This document shows, one piece after another, positions 35,626 through 48,043 of a stretch of 64,000 nucleotides of DNA (position 1 is the stretch's first letter; each line of letters begins with the position of its first letter). The notes under the pieces were generated by a model, which had not been told where the DNA came from, made no database searches, and worked only from the letters and a program-made list of their open reading frames with translations. The position numbers and the translations under genes are program-made. This DNA comes from Bradysia coprophila (taxonomy: Eukaryota > Arthropoda > Insecta > Diptera > Sciaridae), in contig NC_050737.1 in NCBI RefSeq assembly GCF_014529535.1, positions 5,744,749 to 5,808,748 on the forward strand, in the 5' to 3' direction.

Positions 35626-37487
35626 ATCGGAAAGTTTAATCTAAAATAATATGTTTGACCCGACGTGCAATGGATGATAAAATTTCTTTAAGGTGAGATA
35701 ACTTAATTAGCTAAATAATTCCCGTCAGCGCTGATAAATTTAACAGCCAACAGTTAAATTCATCCGGGTAAATTTATACCAGCCTTTGGTAGGTTGTTTG
35801 TCCAGTTAAATTTAACTGATAAGACGTAAAATTTATCAGCGGTGACGTGCATTGGAGCTTGCAACGCACTGTGCGTTGGACAGTGCTTTGGAGCTTGTCA
35901 TAGAGACTTTGTGCTACTCAAATTAATTTTGAAAATTTCGATTAGATCACTCTTAATCAAAAGCTATGGCTCGGAAGAGATTTTATGTTTTTCAAATGTT
36001 CGAATGCTGCAAAACTTTTTGTTATAATTGTGTAGTGACACAAAATAAAGCGTAGATTGTGTGGTAGTGACAGAATAATAGAAAAACGAATCAATTTTGA
36101 AAGAGACTACGAAGAACCTTTAAACATTTAAAGCGCTGAATGATCTGAACCAAACACGAAAAGGGTTTTTATGAATGATCGATTTAGTAAAAAAGCAGAT
36201 TTTTAATGCGATGTTATAACGTCCGAAGACAATTTGAATGGAGAACTCAAAACTTTTAAGATGTTTTATGTGATTTAAAATGAAATAAGTGGCAACATTT
36301 CTAAATCAATGGCTGAGAAAAGTGCAAAGATTTTAGTGAAATATTGTCCTATCAAATTAAGAACTCAAATTCACTAATGGTGATCGAAGCATTTAGAGGT
36401 AATGAATAAGAGTGTAATTACTTCACAGAAACAAGCCTAAAACTGTGGAGACAATAAACCAGTCAACGTGTTAACACGAAGAAAATGGATTGCATAAATT
36501 GAATGTCTTTGTTGTCCCCACAGCTAGTGGTTGCGTTAATTTTGTGGAGCACTTTATTGTCCATATATTTCCTACTTATTTGTTTGCTGGTTGGCCAAAG
36601 CGCGTATTATTTCTTGAAAACTTTTATGGATAGTTCTCATTATCTTTGGTCATTGATTCAGAAATCCTGGAACTGATAGCACCACTTTTACCGGAAACAG
36701 ACTATTTTTGTCTTTATTTGAGAATTTTCTATAAACTTTGCAGAATGTTAAAATTTTCAAACATTCATACACTGAATGTTTGTCAGTCCATAAGAGATGG
36801 GTGCAGCCTCTTTAGGAGGAAAAAAAGCTATTTTGTGTTGAGTCAATAAAAATCCATTCTCAATTTCAGAAGTGATATTAAATTGATAAAAAAAATATTT
36901 AAAGGAAAAAACTGTTGTTGTTTAATGAACACCGAATTTGAATAAATTAGGAATTAATTAATTAAATTAGATGTAAGCAATGTAATAAATGTCAATCTAA
37001 TTTCATTTAATTTAATGTAATTTAACGAAGTGAACACTTTGGACAACTATTTAAATCAATAAAATTAATAATTTAAAACCAAATTCGTCGAGTAATTCAT
37101 ATATTTTTTTTAAACGTAATACCATAACACTCCCCTAGCACTAACATTAGATTGACAGCCTCTGCTTTAGATTGTTTGTTTTGTATGGTTGGAATGAGTT
37201 ACAACAAGTCGAAAGAAACAATGAACTGACTGTAATTTCATTAGCCTCCGAATATATTCTACAAGCAGTGATATGGTAATTTTCAAAATAGTGTGTCTGG
37301 ACTGCAGACTCTACAATAGCTGAATTCTACCAACGCACTGCTGGCAGTAAACTAGACTGAAGCTTCCGAAAATTAGTGAAAATTTGTATGAAGCTTAATG
37401 GTGTATATCGTCAGATACTACCCTAATTCACTGTCCCATTTCATTCACTTATTTTCTAACCTATCAGTCTACTATAATTCGATCTCA
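35626..37487. other. Gene-free AT-rich stretch
   Basis: No supported exon. Short frames at 35842 and 36646 show no similarity. No RNA gene or element recognised. Confidence 0.35.
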
Positions 37488-37647
37488 ACGCACTTCAATA
37501 GAAAGTGATCATCATAGTTGACAGCTGCCAAATAGAGTATTCTTTTGTATGAAATGGTTTTTTACAGTGTTGTACAGTTGTGTGACACACTGTCAAGTCA
37601 AGTTTCAGTACCCTATTTAGAGTACCACTCATGCTTGAAGTGCGTTG
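37488..37647. mobile_element. CAACGCACTT MITE with GATCT duplication
   Basis: 160-bp element with inverted ends CAACGCACTTCAA on both sides, directly flanked by GATCT (37483-37487, 37648-37652). Inner subterminal blocks also pair (agagtattc / ccctatttagagtacc region). A second copy is in intron 1 of the transporter gene at 17756. Confidence 0.75.
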
Positions 37648-37717
37648 GATCTGTGCATATTCATAAGATTCAGTTTGTATGGACTAATGGACCGAAAAAT
37701 CAACACTGATGACATTT

Positions 37718-38427
37718 CACGGTGGGGCTGAACGAACTTTAAATAAAAGTGTAAGCTAACATTCCGGATTTTTTCATAAGTAAGTTGGGGGAGGGAAGTG
37801 CTATTCAAGTAAACAAGTTTTAGCAAAATCTCCTGAGCTGTTTCGGAGAACCAGCATCAGCACCAGCCAGGTCTTGTGAAACACTGAGGACTTAAGACTG
37901 ACATTGGAATCGGTAGAGGTACAAATTCTAAGACTTCCAGTGTAAAAATTGTTGCTCTCGACATTTTCTTCATAGAGGGAGCAATAGCAGATGAAAGTCA
38001 AACTTTCACCATATTGAAAGACTGTTATCTCACTTACGAAGCAACTGAGGAAACCTCTAACTAATAATCCCAGACTAGTTTTCCAAACCCTTTCGAATAG
38101 CAAAAAAAATATTTTTGATTCAACGTTCTCTGTTACATTTTGAGAAATTGTACTTTTAGGCTACCCTCGGAAAACTTTGGCCGCTTCTATACCTATCTAG
38201 TAGGATTATTTCATCTCAATGTGTTGCTAATGTGCTAGCTGGGGTGATAGCCTCAGCTTTACAACGATACCAAATATACCATGCTTGATCCTGTACAATA
38301 AATATTGATGAAAGAGTTTTGCATCGAGGTCGTTCTACTCGCAATCTAGAGCTATCTCACCTAACTATCTTATGCAAAAACCCGGGATGTTAACTTACAC
38401 TTTTATTTAAAGTTCGTTCCCACCGTG
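37718..38427. mobile_element. CACGGTGG-ended DNA element, 710 bp
   Basis: Inverted ends: left CACGGTGGGGCTGAACGAAC and right, on the reverse strand, CACGGTGGGAACGAACTTTA. The match continues through TTTAAATAAAAGTGTAAG. ATTT at both borders may be the target duplication. An open frame at 37801-38103 on the minus strand has no recognised similarity. A truncated sibling is at 30063-30480. Confidence 0.7.
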
Positions 38428-39000
38428 ATTTATTATTATGTTGGAAGAAAGCCTTACGACTGAATTCGCGATACCTTTGTACAATCGAAATTCAAGGCAC
38501 TTCAAATGTGAATGACCAATAGCTCGTCAGACTGTTCTTAGTAATTTATGGAAGTTTGTCTTTTGCTTCTTCGTCTTCGTCTGTAGAGTAGTAGTTGAAT
38601 AACTAGGTCAATTGTGAAGACTCTGTGATGTGTCAGAAAAATTTCCAAAAATGTTCGTCTGAATGCGTAGAAAAATGAAAATTTGTTTCGAGTCTCGGAA
38701 TTTTTTGGATTTAAAATTGATGCGCGTCGATTTTAGTCTCCCCGTGCCAAATAGATGGCATTAAAAGAGTTTTCGTCACATGACATCAAAACTGTCAAAT
38801 ACAATATCACTCATCCCCTCCCCATCCTGTTGTTGATATTTTTATGTCACATACAATTATGTACGTGTATTATACATTTATGTTGTCTATTTGAATTATT
38901 TATTTTAAAAACGCTAAACGTGAAGTAATACTCCAAAAATAAAATTTGGCAAAAAAATTAGTTTAAATTACGAAATTTCTGTTTATTTTAATGATTAAAA
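38428..39000. other. 5' flank of the C3orf33-like gene
   Basis: No exon supported. Probable promoter region of the gene starting at 39001, but no TATA or initiator could be assigned with confidence. Confidence 0.35.
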
Positions 39001-40868
39001 ATGATCGCAAATCGATTGAATTCCTATTATGACAAATTTTGCGACTATATGGAACGAGATACCAAGGGTGTTGAGGTTAGTAAATGTTATGTGGAATCTT
39101 GTACAAATATGTTTCGTAAAAAATGATTGTGTCGCAATCTGAATCGGTGTTCGAGATTAAACGCGAAGGTTGCAATAAAACCAAATTTATCGATAAGCGG
39201 TGCAGTTCGATTGAATGATTTTCTTGTTTCACCGATAGATTGGCATCTACACTGTATCTGGTGTTCTCTTCGCAGTTGCCTGTTATAAAATTCGTCCGGT
39301 ATGAGTGTCTATAATCAAATATGTCGAACATTGATTGTGACAGACACACATCTACTTTCAGATAACAAAATTCGGTAAGCCTTCCGATATTCCAAATCAT
39401 TTCATTCGAAATCAAGTGCTGCAACATGGAACCGTATCGTCAATTGAACCGAGTCAAAATGCCGGCCCATTACTTAGGGTGAACCATAGCCCCCCGTTGA
39501 ATATATTTTTTTCATCAAAGAAGCGTTTGCCGGTCAAGGTATGACTACATTGCTGGTACAACAAATTTTATTTGTCATAAAATATTTTTGTTGTCGTGAT
39601 GCAGGTAGCTGGAGTTCAAATCAATGCCAACGGATATTCATGGCTGCAGTCAGTAACAGTTAATCACAAAGTGAAATTTTTACCTCTATCGAAACAGGAT
39701 GATCATGTTGAGTGTCAGGTGCTATTGGTCGATTCGTCGCCACAAAAGGTAAGTGAAATTGGGTATCGATCATGATCAAAATTCAGTGCAAGTTTATCTA
39801 CGAAAGAAAGTTTCTTTTTGAAGTTAGTCGAATTGCGACTTCGAATCCCATAAACCCTTCCATGCCTTGCAAAATTCGATATTCGGAAGAATAGGAAAGT
39901 TTAAAAGTTGCTTTTATAGATTACCAGATATGAATTTTCACTCCATTTTTTGTGAAGTGAATTAGACTGCCCATTTTTCATTTAAGTATTCGATCCGACG
40001 ATATATTCACCTGTACATTGCAATGAAAGTTTCGCGTTAATTGCGAAACGATCGACGAACACAATCAGATTACAGCAGATTAAAAATAATAATTTCATTT
40101 TGTGATTCAGTTGGAATAAATTTAGAATGAAATTTCTATGCTATAACGGGTGACCTTGTCTTCGATGAAAATACACAGGCGATTTCACGTAATAAACATG
40201 AACGAACATCTGTGCTGACAGCCAAGTTACTATTGAATTAATCCATAGGAACAGGGTCTATTCATCGTCGGTTGTACAATTCTAAGATTATCAAAGGCGA
40301 AATATGGATTGTCTTAGCAAGCAGTTAGCTGAAAGTCTAGAGAAAAATCGTTCAACCTAGAGGAGCTACTTAAACTTGGTTTAGAAGGGGTTTCAGAACT
40401 AAGTTTTGATCTGACGAAATAGAGATAATAATTAAAGGAATCATTTGATCGATAAATTACGAAATATCTGAAAATATCTGACGACCAGAAATGCATATTC
40501 CTTTTTAACCAGAAACTTTTATCTGTCTGCTTACAGCCCGTCCTCGATCTAGCCGAATGTCTAACCAAACTTGGATTTGCAAACGTGACGAATTATCCTA
40601 CCAACACAGAGAATGACAAAGAACTACAAAGATACTTTCAGAATTTGATCAAATTGCAGAACAAGGCCAAGAGAACAAGAACTGGATTATGGGCAGAAAA
40701 GTGAGTGTTTGTCGCATTCAATCCTTCTTTCTTTTCGCTAATTTCAAATGAAATATTCTAAGGATACCGCCGCCACGCTGGCCAGTCAACATCATCCAGA
40801 AGTATGTGACGAAAGCGATAATGTCTGCCCTTCCACAAAATCGACGTTTACCTGAACTTGTCAGATAA
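39001..40868 (+). CDS. C3orf33-like protein (six exons)
   Basis: Exons 39001-39075, 39239-39298, 39362-39538, 39605-39748, 40537-40700 and 40763-40868 join in phase to 241 aa. Residues 26-42 (IGIYTVSGVLFAVACYK) form one N-terminal membrane helix. They are followed by DIPNHFIRNQVLQHGTVSSIE, split here by family similarity to human C3orf33 (SSDIPVEFIRR...). Then comes a beta-rich staphylococcal-nuclease-like fold with VKVAGVQINANGYSWLQ and the helix LAECLTKLGFANVTN. The family is poorly characterised. A membrane-anchored SNase-like domain is expected, but no catalytic nuclease residues are evident. Length is slightly shorter than the human protein. AATAAA is at 40970. Similarity is by recognition, not alignment. 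Confidence 0.75.
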
Positions 40869-41813
40869 AACAAAACTGTTAAAATTGTCTCAATGGATAT
40901 GACTTAAAGTTCGGTTAATATTGCCTTAATTACACTTGTTATGTGCTGTTTTACTTGTTGATTTGGTGCAATAAAAGAAATTTTAGATTTGTATATATGC
41001 CGGAAATGTTGCGTGAATCGTACTCGTCACTGCCTATCATACGAAGTTTAAATTTTCCTTAATTTACTCATAACATTTAGTTCATGAGTATCACATAAGG
41101 TGAGTGTACCGGTATCGGCCAGTGTCTAATCAGAACCCCTGAAAGTTCAGTCACTGAACTTCTGTAGAAAAACTCTGGAAACAGGTGTCTGTTAAGCAGC
41201 TGTAGCTACTTTATGAAAACGGTGTTAATGACTGTCAGTGCACCGTTTTATCATAACCATACTGTTGCTGCCGTAGCAAGCACCTCTGTCACAATGATTT
41301 TCTCCAACAACAATTCCAACGAGACCATCGAGACTCGATTCTAGGGTTATGAGCTATCGATCGTAACGAATTCTTCAGAACAACGGATCCTCGACAGTGA
41401 CTCTACAGTCTACAAGGAAAAGCAATCATCGAAAATTGAGAATGCTCGAATGTTGTGGATGGTCGAGGATCGGAAGTATCTCGGCCATCCATGAATACTC
41501 AAATAGAACTCTCTTATTCCATTACAATGGTTCATTCACACCATAGACCTCCATCCTTATTCAAATTTCCTCCAGCAATTCCCGCTATGTTCACTCCAAT
41601 GTGATGACATTTAAAAAAAAGATTTTCACGAATTTCCACGAACGACGTCACAACTGTCATAGGTCAAAATATTATCATTCGCAAAGAGAAACGTGCTTCG
41701 GATTGTGGTTGTGTGTCACGTCACATACATGGCTCTGTTTTAAGTGTGTACATATTATGTGCAGTCGATTAACACCTCTAGTGCGTTTAGTTAGTAGCTA
41801 CAGTCGACAAAAA
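40869..41813. other. Region between the C3orf33-like and CTP synthase genes
   Basis: Holds the 3' UTR of the upstream gene and the CTP synthase promoter and 5' UTR. An open frame from 41601 runs in frame into CTP synthase, but it has no family similarity upstream of 41814. Confidence 0.45.
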
Positions 41814-44490
41814 ATGAAATATATTTTAGTAACTGGAGGTGTCATCAGCGGAGTGGGAAAAGGAGTTATATCTAGTTCGTTTGGAACGTTGCTGAACAGT
41901 TGCGATATTCCGGTCACGTCTATAAAAATTGATCCGTACATAAATATTGATGCTGGAACTTTTTCACCATATGAGCACGGTAGGCGGCAATAAGGAGTAA
42001 GGATAAGCATATGGACACAGTCAAAATCAAATCAATCTTTAATTCAAGGGTGGACTCTTTGAAGCCTGTTGAATCTCTCGTTAGTGATAACAGATTCAAA
42101 ACGACATATGAATGTAGTTCGCGTGGGGTAGTTGTCCCTTTCTGTGCTCAATTAATTCTGTCCCTCTGTTTATTTGAATCAAAACTGAGACTCACAACAA
42201 GACGATAATGAATTTTGTTAAATTTTCAGGCGAGGTATTCGTATTGGATGACGGCGGAGAGGTGGACTTGGACCTCGGAAACTATGAACGCTTTCTCGAT
42301 ATCACACTGCACAGTGAGAATAACATTACTACCGGAAAAATCTATCAACAAGTCATCCAAAGGGAACGACGTGGCGACTATTTGGGAAAAACGGTTCAGG
42401 TCATTCCGCATATCACGAATGCCATTCAAGAGTGGGTCGAACGTGTGGCTAACAAACCTGTGAAAGAGAACATCACACCGCAAGTGTGCATAGTCGAATT
42501 GGGTGGTACAATCGGCGATATCGAAGGAATGCCATTCGTTGAAGCATTCCGACAATTCCAATATCGAATTGGCCGTGAAAATTTGTGTTGCGTTCATGTG
42601 TCGTTGATTCCGACGCCCCGGTCGACAGGCGAACCGAAAACTAAGCCAACGCAAGCGAGTGTACGCGAACTTCGACGGCTCGGTCTGACACCCGATCTAA
42701 TTGTATGCCGTTCCGAAAAAGCTGTACCACAAGATGTCAAAGAAAAGATCAGTATGTACTGCGATGTGGCAGCCAACGAAGTAATTTGTATTCCCGATAT
42801 GTCCTCCATATATCATGTACCACTGATTATGGACGCGCACAACATCATCGACTTTTTAAAAGATCGACTCAAACTTGACATCAAATCTCCCAGACCAATC
42901 AAATACCTGCACCAGTGGCGAGATTTGGCCAAGAAAATGGACAAAATAACGCGAGAAGTGAATATAGCATTGGTGGGAAAGTACACCAAATTAGAAGATT
43001 CGTACGCATCCGTTACGAAGTCCTTACAACATGCGGCTACTTCGGCTGGCTACAAATTGAATTTGAAATTCATTGATGCATCGCATTTGGATTATAAAAC
43101 GAAATTCGAGGACCAGACCAAATTTCACGAAGCCTGGCTGATTATGTCGCGCAGCGATGGTGTTATTGTACCGGGTGGTTTCGGTTCACGTGGCATGGAA
43201 GGAAAGATTTTAGCGGCTAAATGGTGTCGAGAGAATAAAAAACCGTATCTGGGTATCTGTTTGGGACTGCAAGCTTCGGTCATTGAATTTGCACGGAACG
43301 TACTTCATTTGGAGGTAAGAGTGTCGTCGTCGACTAGAAAATATTTTCATTTTCAATTTGAGATGAAATTACTGAATTACGCAGGGAAGTCGAGGGAGAA
43401 AAGTGGGAAATAAGAGTCAAATTTTAAAGTCGAGTAATTGGATTGAGACAGTCCGCGTAGTATTAATAGGAAGTTGTTAAATGAGATCCGCTATTCCGCT
43501 ATACTCTCGTGATTTATAGGAAATATTGGGTTGGTTTTCGACAAAAAAAAATCATTTTGACTTGGGCGCTATTGACTCTCTCGAATGACGCTTACATTTT
43601 ATCATAATTTCGTTGCACGTTTAGAAAGCCAACACAACCGAAATAGACCCCGACACTGAACACAAGCTGGTGATTGACATGCCCGAATTTACACCAGAAG
43701 ACAAAGGTGGCACAATGCGTCTTGGAGCTAGGACAAGCGTGTTTAGAAATAATGACACAAGTGTCATAAGTACGAACAATTCAATTAATCTTTGGATTTC
43801 ATTTCGTAACCATGGCGTTTATTCACAGGACAACTGTACGGCAACAAAAGTTCCATCAAAGAAAGGCATCGTCATCGCTACGAAGTAAATCCAAATTACG
43901 TTGACGAATTGCAGAAACATGGACTGCAATTTGTGGCTACTGATACTGAAGGGTACACCGCGTCACACAGCCGAGCAACGAGTTTCATTTGCTGAAATCC
44001 TTTTCTTTTTCTATTTCAGAAAACGTATGGAAATAGCTGAGCTGGATGATCATCCGTATTATGTGGCAGTACAGTTCCACCCCGAATATCTTTCTCGACC
44101 ACTGAAACCATCTCCGCCGTTTTTGGGCCTAATTTTGGCTTCGGTTAGAAAATTGGAAAAATTTCTCGATCAGGGCTGTCGCTTGTCACCTCGTGATATG
44201 AGTGACATTAGTTCAGGTGAAAAATTGACTAAATATAGCAGTGACGATAAAGGTCTTTTAATTGGAATGGCTGTCGCGGATCGTAAACTATACATAGAAG
44301 ACATTTATCGCCGCTGTCGTTTTCATTGCATTTTATTTAAATAAAAATTTCATTTTCAACAGATGAGGAGGCAAGTCCACGTATTGATGGGCATAGTTCA
44401 TATTTCAAACCGAATGAACATGTTTTCAATGGTCATGTGAATGGCAATGGCGTTCATAGTACAGATGAATCTGAAGATAATTATAAATAG
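41814..44490 (+). CDS. CTPsyn: CTP synthase (six exons, complete)
   Basis: Makes CTP from UTP, ATP and glutamine, the last step of pyrimidine nucleotide synthesis, in the cytosol and in cytoophidium filaments. Exons 41814-41979, 42230-43314, 43625-43769, 43829-43952, 44020-44261 and 44363-44490 give 629 aa, as expected for insects. The start is fixed by the conserved [17 protein letters not shown] (ATP-binding loop). The synthetase domain spans residues 1-270 ([35 protein letters not shown]). The glutamine amidotransferase domain follows, with nucleophile Cys399 in GICLGLQ and the His/Glu pair in [10 protein letters not shown] at about 527 and 529. The C-terminal tail is divergent. AATAAA is at 44551. 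All motifs are intact. Decayed copies lie at 51150 and 55995. Confidence 0.97.
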
Positions 44491-45030
44491 AAAGCTAGGT
44501 TGCTAGCACACTGACTTTAGAATTGTAGAATTGTACATTAAGGTCACGAAAATAAAGTTTTTTGTGAAAGGAAAATGAAACAAATTTTAGAGTTTTTGTT
44601 CTTGTACAGTCCTTTCTTCCTTGCGAATTTCGTCTCCTTTGTTCACATCGATCTCTGATCACTTCATTTCTTACGTGCATATCGAACTATGGAAATATTT
44701 GGAACGACGTCACTTGCTTATCGATGTTCAAGACTGAACCGTGTTGTTGAATTGACATGCGCGAAAATATTTACATGAACCGAAAATCGATTCTCCAAAA
44801 TTGGATGGTCGTGTCATCGCAACGAAATTGTTGAATGGAAATCTGTCGAAACGGAATTCAATTTGTATTGACGTCGATTGGGTATTGAAAAGTGACGATA
44901 AGTAAAACTGTCCATGACTTGAGAAAAACGTTCAATGCAACCGAATGATACTAGCGTCTGATGTGTACATCGACACGCGAGGCTGTAGGCATACAAATTT
45001 GAAACATGCTAAACGGCACTTCGAATTTCT
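44491..45030. other. CTP synthase 3' flank, also present in the array copy
   Basis: The 3' UTR with AATAAA at 44551 and several hundred following bases recur next to the CTP synthase pseudogene at about 52150-52600 (shared gaaacaaattttagagtt and cgaggctgtaggcatacaa). No gene. Confidence 0.6.
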
Positions 45031-45240
45031 TTAACCTGTTACTGATGTCAAGCATAATAAAAAGTATTGGGTCTATTACTTCCATCGATCAAAGTATTTT
45101 TAATCTTTTGATTTCAAATCTTGTACTTCAATTTTTTTTAACATGCATTTTACTATATAAACCACAATATTACCCAGAGATTGTCATTATTTTTGTCGTC
45201 ATTATCGATAACAGATGAAAGACCGCATGTGAAAGGTTAA
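45031..45240. mobile_element. piggyBac-like MITE
   Basis: TTAA borders with ends CCTGTTACTGATGTC (left) and, reversed, CCTTTCACATGCGGTC (right). It is 210 bp with no coding capacity and belongs to the family described at 10059. Confidence 0.65.
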
Positions 45241-46245
45241 ACGTGGCCTTTCCTCAACGTTAGTTATGGTATAAACGTGTGAAAGCTGAAACCACCAACA
45301 AAAACTTTTAGATTGATGGAGACAAATTATCATGAGTGTGGCTCAGGGGTGTCTCGTAACTATGACCAAATATCAGAGAATAGCTTTGAATCTTTACAAA
45401 TTTTTACGTAGACGGTTTTCAGAAAGTAATGGGTATTATTCAGTAGAGCGACTGTGTTTTGTTGGATTGTAGCAACCTACTTAATATACAATCTAGTAAG
45501 TTGTGAACATACTTTGTTCATTCTGTTTGGAACTTTCTCGGAAACTACATCTAAATTCTATTACTCGTAATAAAACCATATTCGGATTGAGCTTAAGTCA
45601 TTTTATTCGTCCTGACGCTGATATTCGGAGGATTCCAACAGTTTTCTGACAACCCGAAGCTTTCGGAAAATTAGATTTTAGAGAAAATGCTGGTTTAAAA
45701 TTGATTTTTACCTTAATTGAACATAAAGCTTGTAAAAATTAAAGTCCCTCGCTTGACTATGAAACCAAACATTAGCCATTGAATGTCTGAAGCATTTCTT
45801 AACTTCTTAAAACATTGGGAAAGTGCAAGAAAATTGCGTTCCTATTTCTCGATATGTTCTAATTAACAAAAATTTCAAATGATTTATGTGAAAAGCAGAA
45901 ACGGAAGATTTGAGTGTCAATCGATTGCACCGAATCCATCGAATGAAACAATTTTTTTTTTTTTCTAGTGATAAGAGCCTTTTCGTCTTGTATCACTCCT
46001 TAAATAATCCTTTATTTCGTTTTTTATTTAACTAAATAAGAATAAAGCTATGCATTTGGTTTAATCAATAAAAAAAATGAAAAAAAGATTGGTCTCGGAC
46101 CCAGTTAATATTTACATGCATATTTGTACACTTAGTGTAATAGTACGGACGGTTTTTTTTGTTAGGAATCAAATCATGTGTGACAAGTTTTGGGCTGTAT
46201 GTACAATATCAACTGGGTGAACAACCCTTTTCAACCAATCTTTTT
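45241..46245. other. Left border of the tandem array
   Basis: No gene. From about 45640 the sequence starts to match the other units (acattagccattgaatgtctgaag and the aagattggtctcggacccagtt block at 46086). The acceptor and ATGAGAATGG block present at 49708, 54574 and 58685 is degraded here. Confidence 0.5.
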
Positions 46246-46322
46246 CCCCGGGAATCGAACCTGCGGTCTTTGGGTGCGCTTCAGTCTTTCGATCCCGAGT
46301 GCTACCACCTGCGCCACGGTGA
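46246..46322 (-). repeat. tRNA-like core, copy 1
   Basis: On the minus strand it has A box TGGCGCAGGTGG and a perfect B box GGTTCGATTCC, with the spacing of a tRNA gene. The D stem nearly pairs, but the T, anticodon and acceptor stems do not, so a functional tRNA is not claimed. The same 75 bases recur unchanged at 49939, 54800 and 58922. Confidence 0.8.
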
Positions 46323-47149
46323 TAGGTGATGAAACAAAGTTTTAGCTGAAACACATCAATTGGAATGTATTCGTGCGTGAACATATTGTCGTTCAAGGAA
46401 TTGTAAATAAACGGACACATTGAAAAATTTAAAACGAGTTTTAGTATCAAAACCTATTGCCGATGCTAGAGCTAATGAACAGCACACACACGCAATCTAT
46501 TTGCTTACAAAAGGACTATCGTTCAGATGATGAAGTTTGATCGCACAAGTGTTGGAAGAATCATTTGAATCAGTATCGTCAGAGTTATTGTTGACGTAAC
46601 TTTCATTTTTGTTCTGCGAAAGTTTGTTTACAGAGTAGCCTTATCAAGAAGGTTTAAGAACTGATGTTGTTGCAGGGTCTAAAGAAATGTATCTATCAAC
46701 GATAATAGTGAAATGAAACGAAAAAAAAAATCAAAATAGACGCTAGGATCGAACTCGGGTCCAGTACACTACAACTCAACAACCTTAACTACTACTCAAA
46801 CGAGGCGCTGTGAATTCAGGAACCAAGAAGCAGTAAAGTGATGAAAAAATACAAATGTCTTAATTTGTTGTGTTCGTTTGCATGCCTGAAACCCACATTT
46901 GTGTATATGATCGATTGATTTGTAATGGGTTCGTAAGTTAGTATTTCAATTAACAGCTGCAGAACGCATCGCCGATGGCTATGTCCGAGATTTTCCCCGA
47001 CCAGCTATGACTCAAAAATAGGATACATTCATCCTTTCTGCCGAGACTACAAGGAAAACTTGGCTTCTATATGGGAAAGACTGGGCATTGACTGAAAGTT
47101 ATGTGAAACGATCAATTTAGGTTTATTTATGGCTGCTCAGCTCACCGAC

Positions 47150-47470
47150 GAATTTTGAATGTTTTTTTCGTCAAGTGCCCTGGACTTTCGTTAGTAGAGT
47201 GTATGCAGATGATATACCGTCTATACATGAGTCATTTGGACTCCCATGACTTTATCAAAGGTTCGCTAGTATTTCCAAACGAATTCTTACGATTAGAAAT
47301 CAACACGAGTAACTGTGCCCGCATTCAATTTCACTCATCATTCTTTCTTAGGCTACCGAACAATGATACTGGATGAGGACAAGTGGATCAAGATTTGAAA
47401 ATATTTCTGACGAGATGATGCATCTATACTTCCTGCCACTTCCCAACTACGTCACCCCATGTAAAAACTT
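47150..47470 (+). pseudogene. 3-hydroxyisobutyryl-CoA hydrolase 3' fragment, unit 1
   Basis: Two exon remnants. The first reads SLVECMQMIYRLYMSHLDSH then DFIKG and ends at a GT. The second, after ttctttcttag, starts TMILDEDKW and then breaks at a TGA. The continuation SRFENISDEMMHLYFLPLP lies in another frame. These match the C-terminal end of 3-hydroxyisobutyryl-CoA hydrolase (valine breakdown), where a charged DKD...W segment is followed by a helix and a short tail. The frame break and missing upstream exons make it a pseudogene. No intact parent gene is in the window. Confidence 0.65.
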
Positions 47471-47744
47471 GCAAATATATCTACACTGCGATCTTTTTAC
47501 CCACAATTGTATTTTCAGAAAAGCTGACTTCGAAATTGTCATCCCGTTTTGCACGCAATGACAAAAGAGTTCACTACCAAGTTGCTAATCATTAGGAGAC
47601 GCATCATGTTTCATCAATGGGTTCAAATAAAAATCATTCGAAATGAGACTGCTGTGATGGAAATAAGTGATGAAATATTTGTGCTCAGAATCTCATAATA
47701 AACGTCACAATCAGAAGAGTTTGAGCTTTTCAATCCATATTTGA

Positions 47745-47810
47745 GGCAGTGAAACAATCCTTTCTTCATCATATCGCGACATTAGAATTTGTTAAGAATA
47801 CAAACGTTTT
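47745..47810 (-). pseudogene. ARMC9-like exon 5 scrap, unit 1
   Basis: On the minus strand GTCGCGATATGATGAAGAAA and the next bases resemble 3624-3650 of the ARMC9-like gene (cgtcgcgatatgttgaacaaaggg). The similarity is short and would not stand alone, but the same position in units 2 and 3 carries longer matches. Confidence 0.4.
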
Positions 47811-47966
47811 AGGCGCAGCTATGAAATGGTCGGTCATTGAGTGGTGTATAGCATTGATCAGTTAAACTGGACAGAAGTTATGTTTAAAAACGGGTTTTAC
47901 TCTACTCGGATTGAAATAAATTATCAAAAATTCGTCGAAAATTCTGCTTTATTCAGTCCGACGACA

Positions 47967-48043
47967 GTGGCTCATTAGCTCAGATGGTAGAGCGTCCGCT
48001 TACAAACACAATTTTTATTAAGGTCGGGGGTTCGAGTCCACCA
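47967..48043 (+). repeat. Plus-strand tRNA-like sequence, copy 1
   Basis: Perfect A box TAGCTCAGATGG and B box GGTTCGAGTCC. A 12-T run follows about 10 bases after the end, which would stop Pol III. The anticodon stem does not pair, so this is called tRNA-derived rather than a tRNA gene. Confidence 0.7.

Noticed and set aside
41601-41813. Upstream in-frame extension of CTP synthase from an earlier ATG
   Set aside because: The conserved family start MKYILVTGG is at 41814, and the upstream residues have no family counterpart. It is more likely 5' UTR.
46246-46322. Functional tRNA gene on the minus strand
   Set aside because: A and B boxes are good, but the T stem, anticodon stem and acceptor stem do not pair. 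Called tRNA-like only; the same applies to the three other copies and to the plus-strand set.
46169-46450. Protein-coding frame through the tRNA-like core (HRGAGGSTRDRK region)
   Set aside because: The frame is explained by the conserved tRNA-like core, and the flanking parts do not keep a common frame among units.
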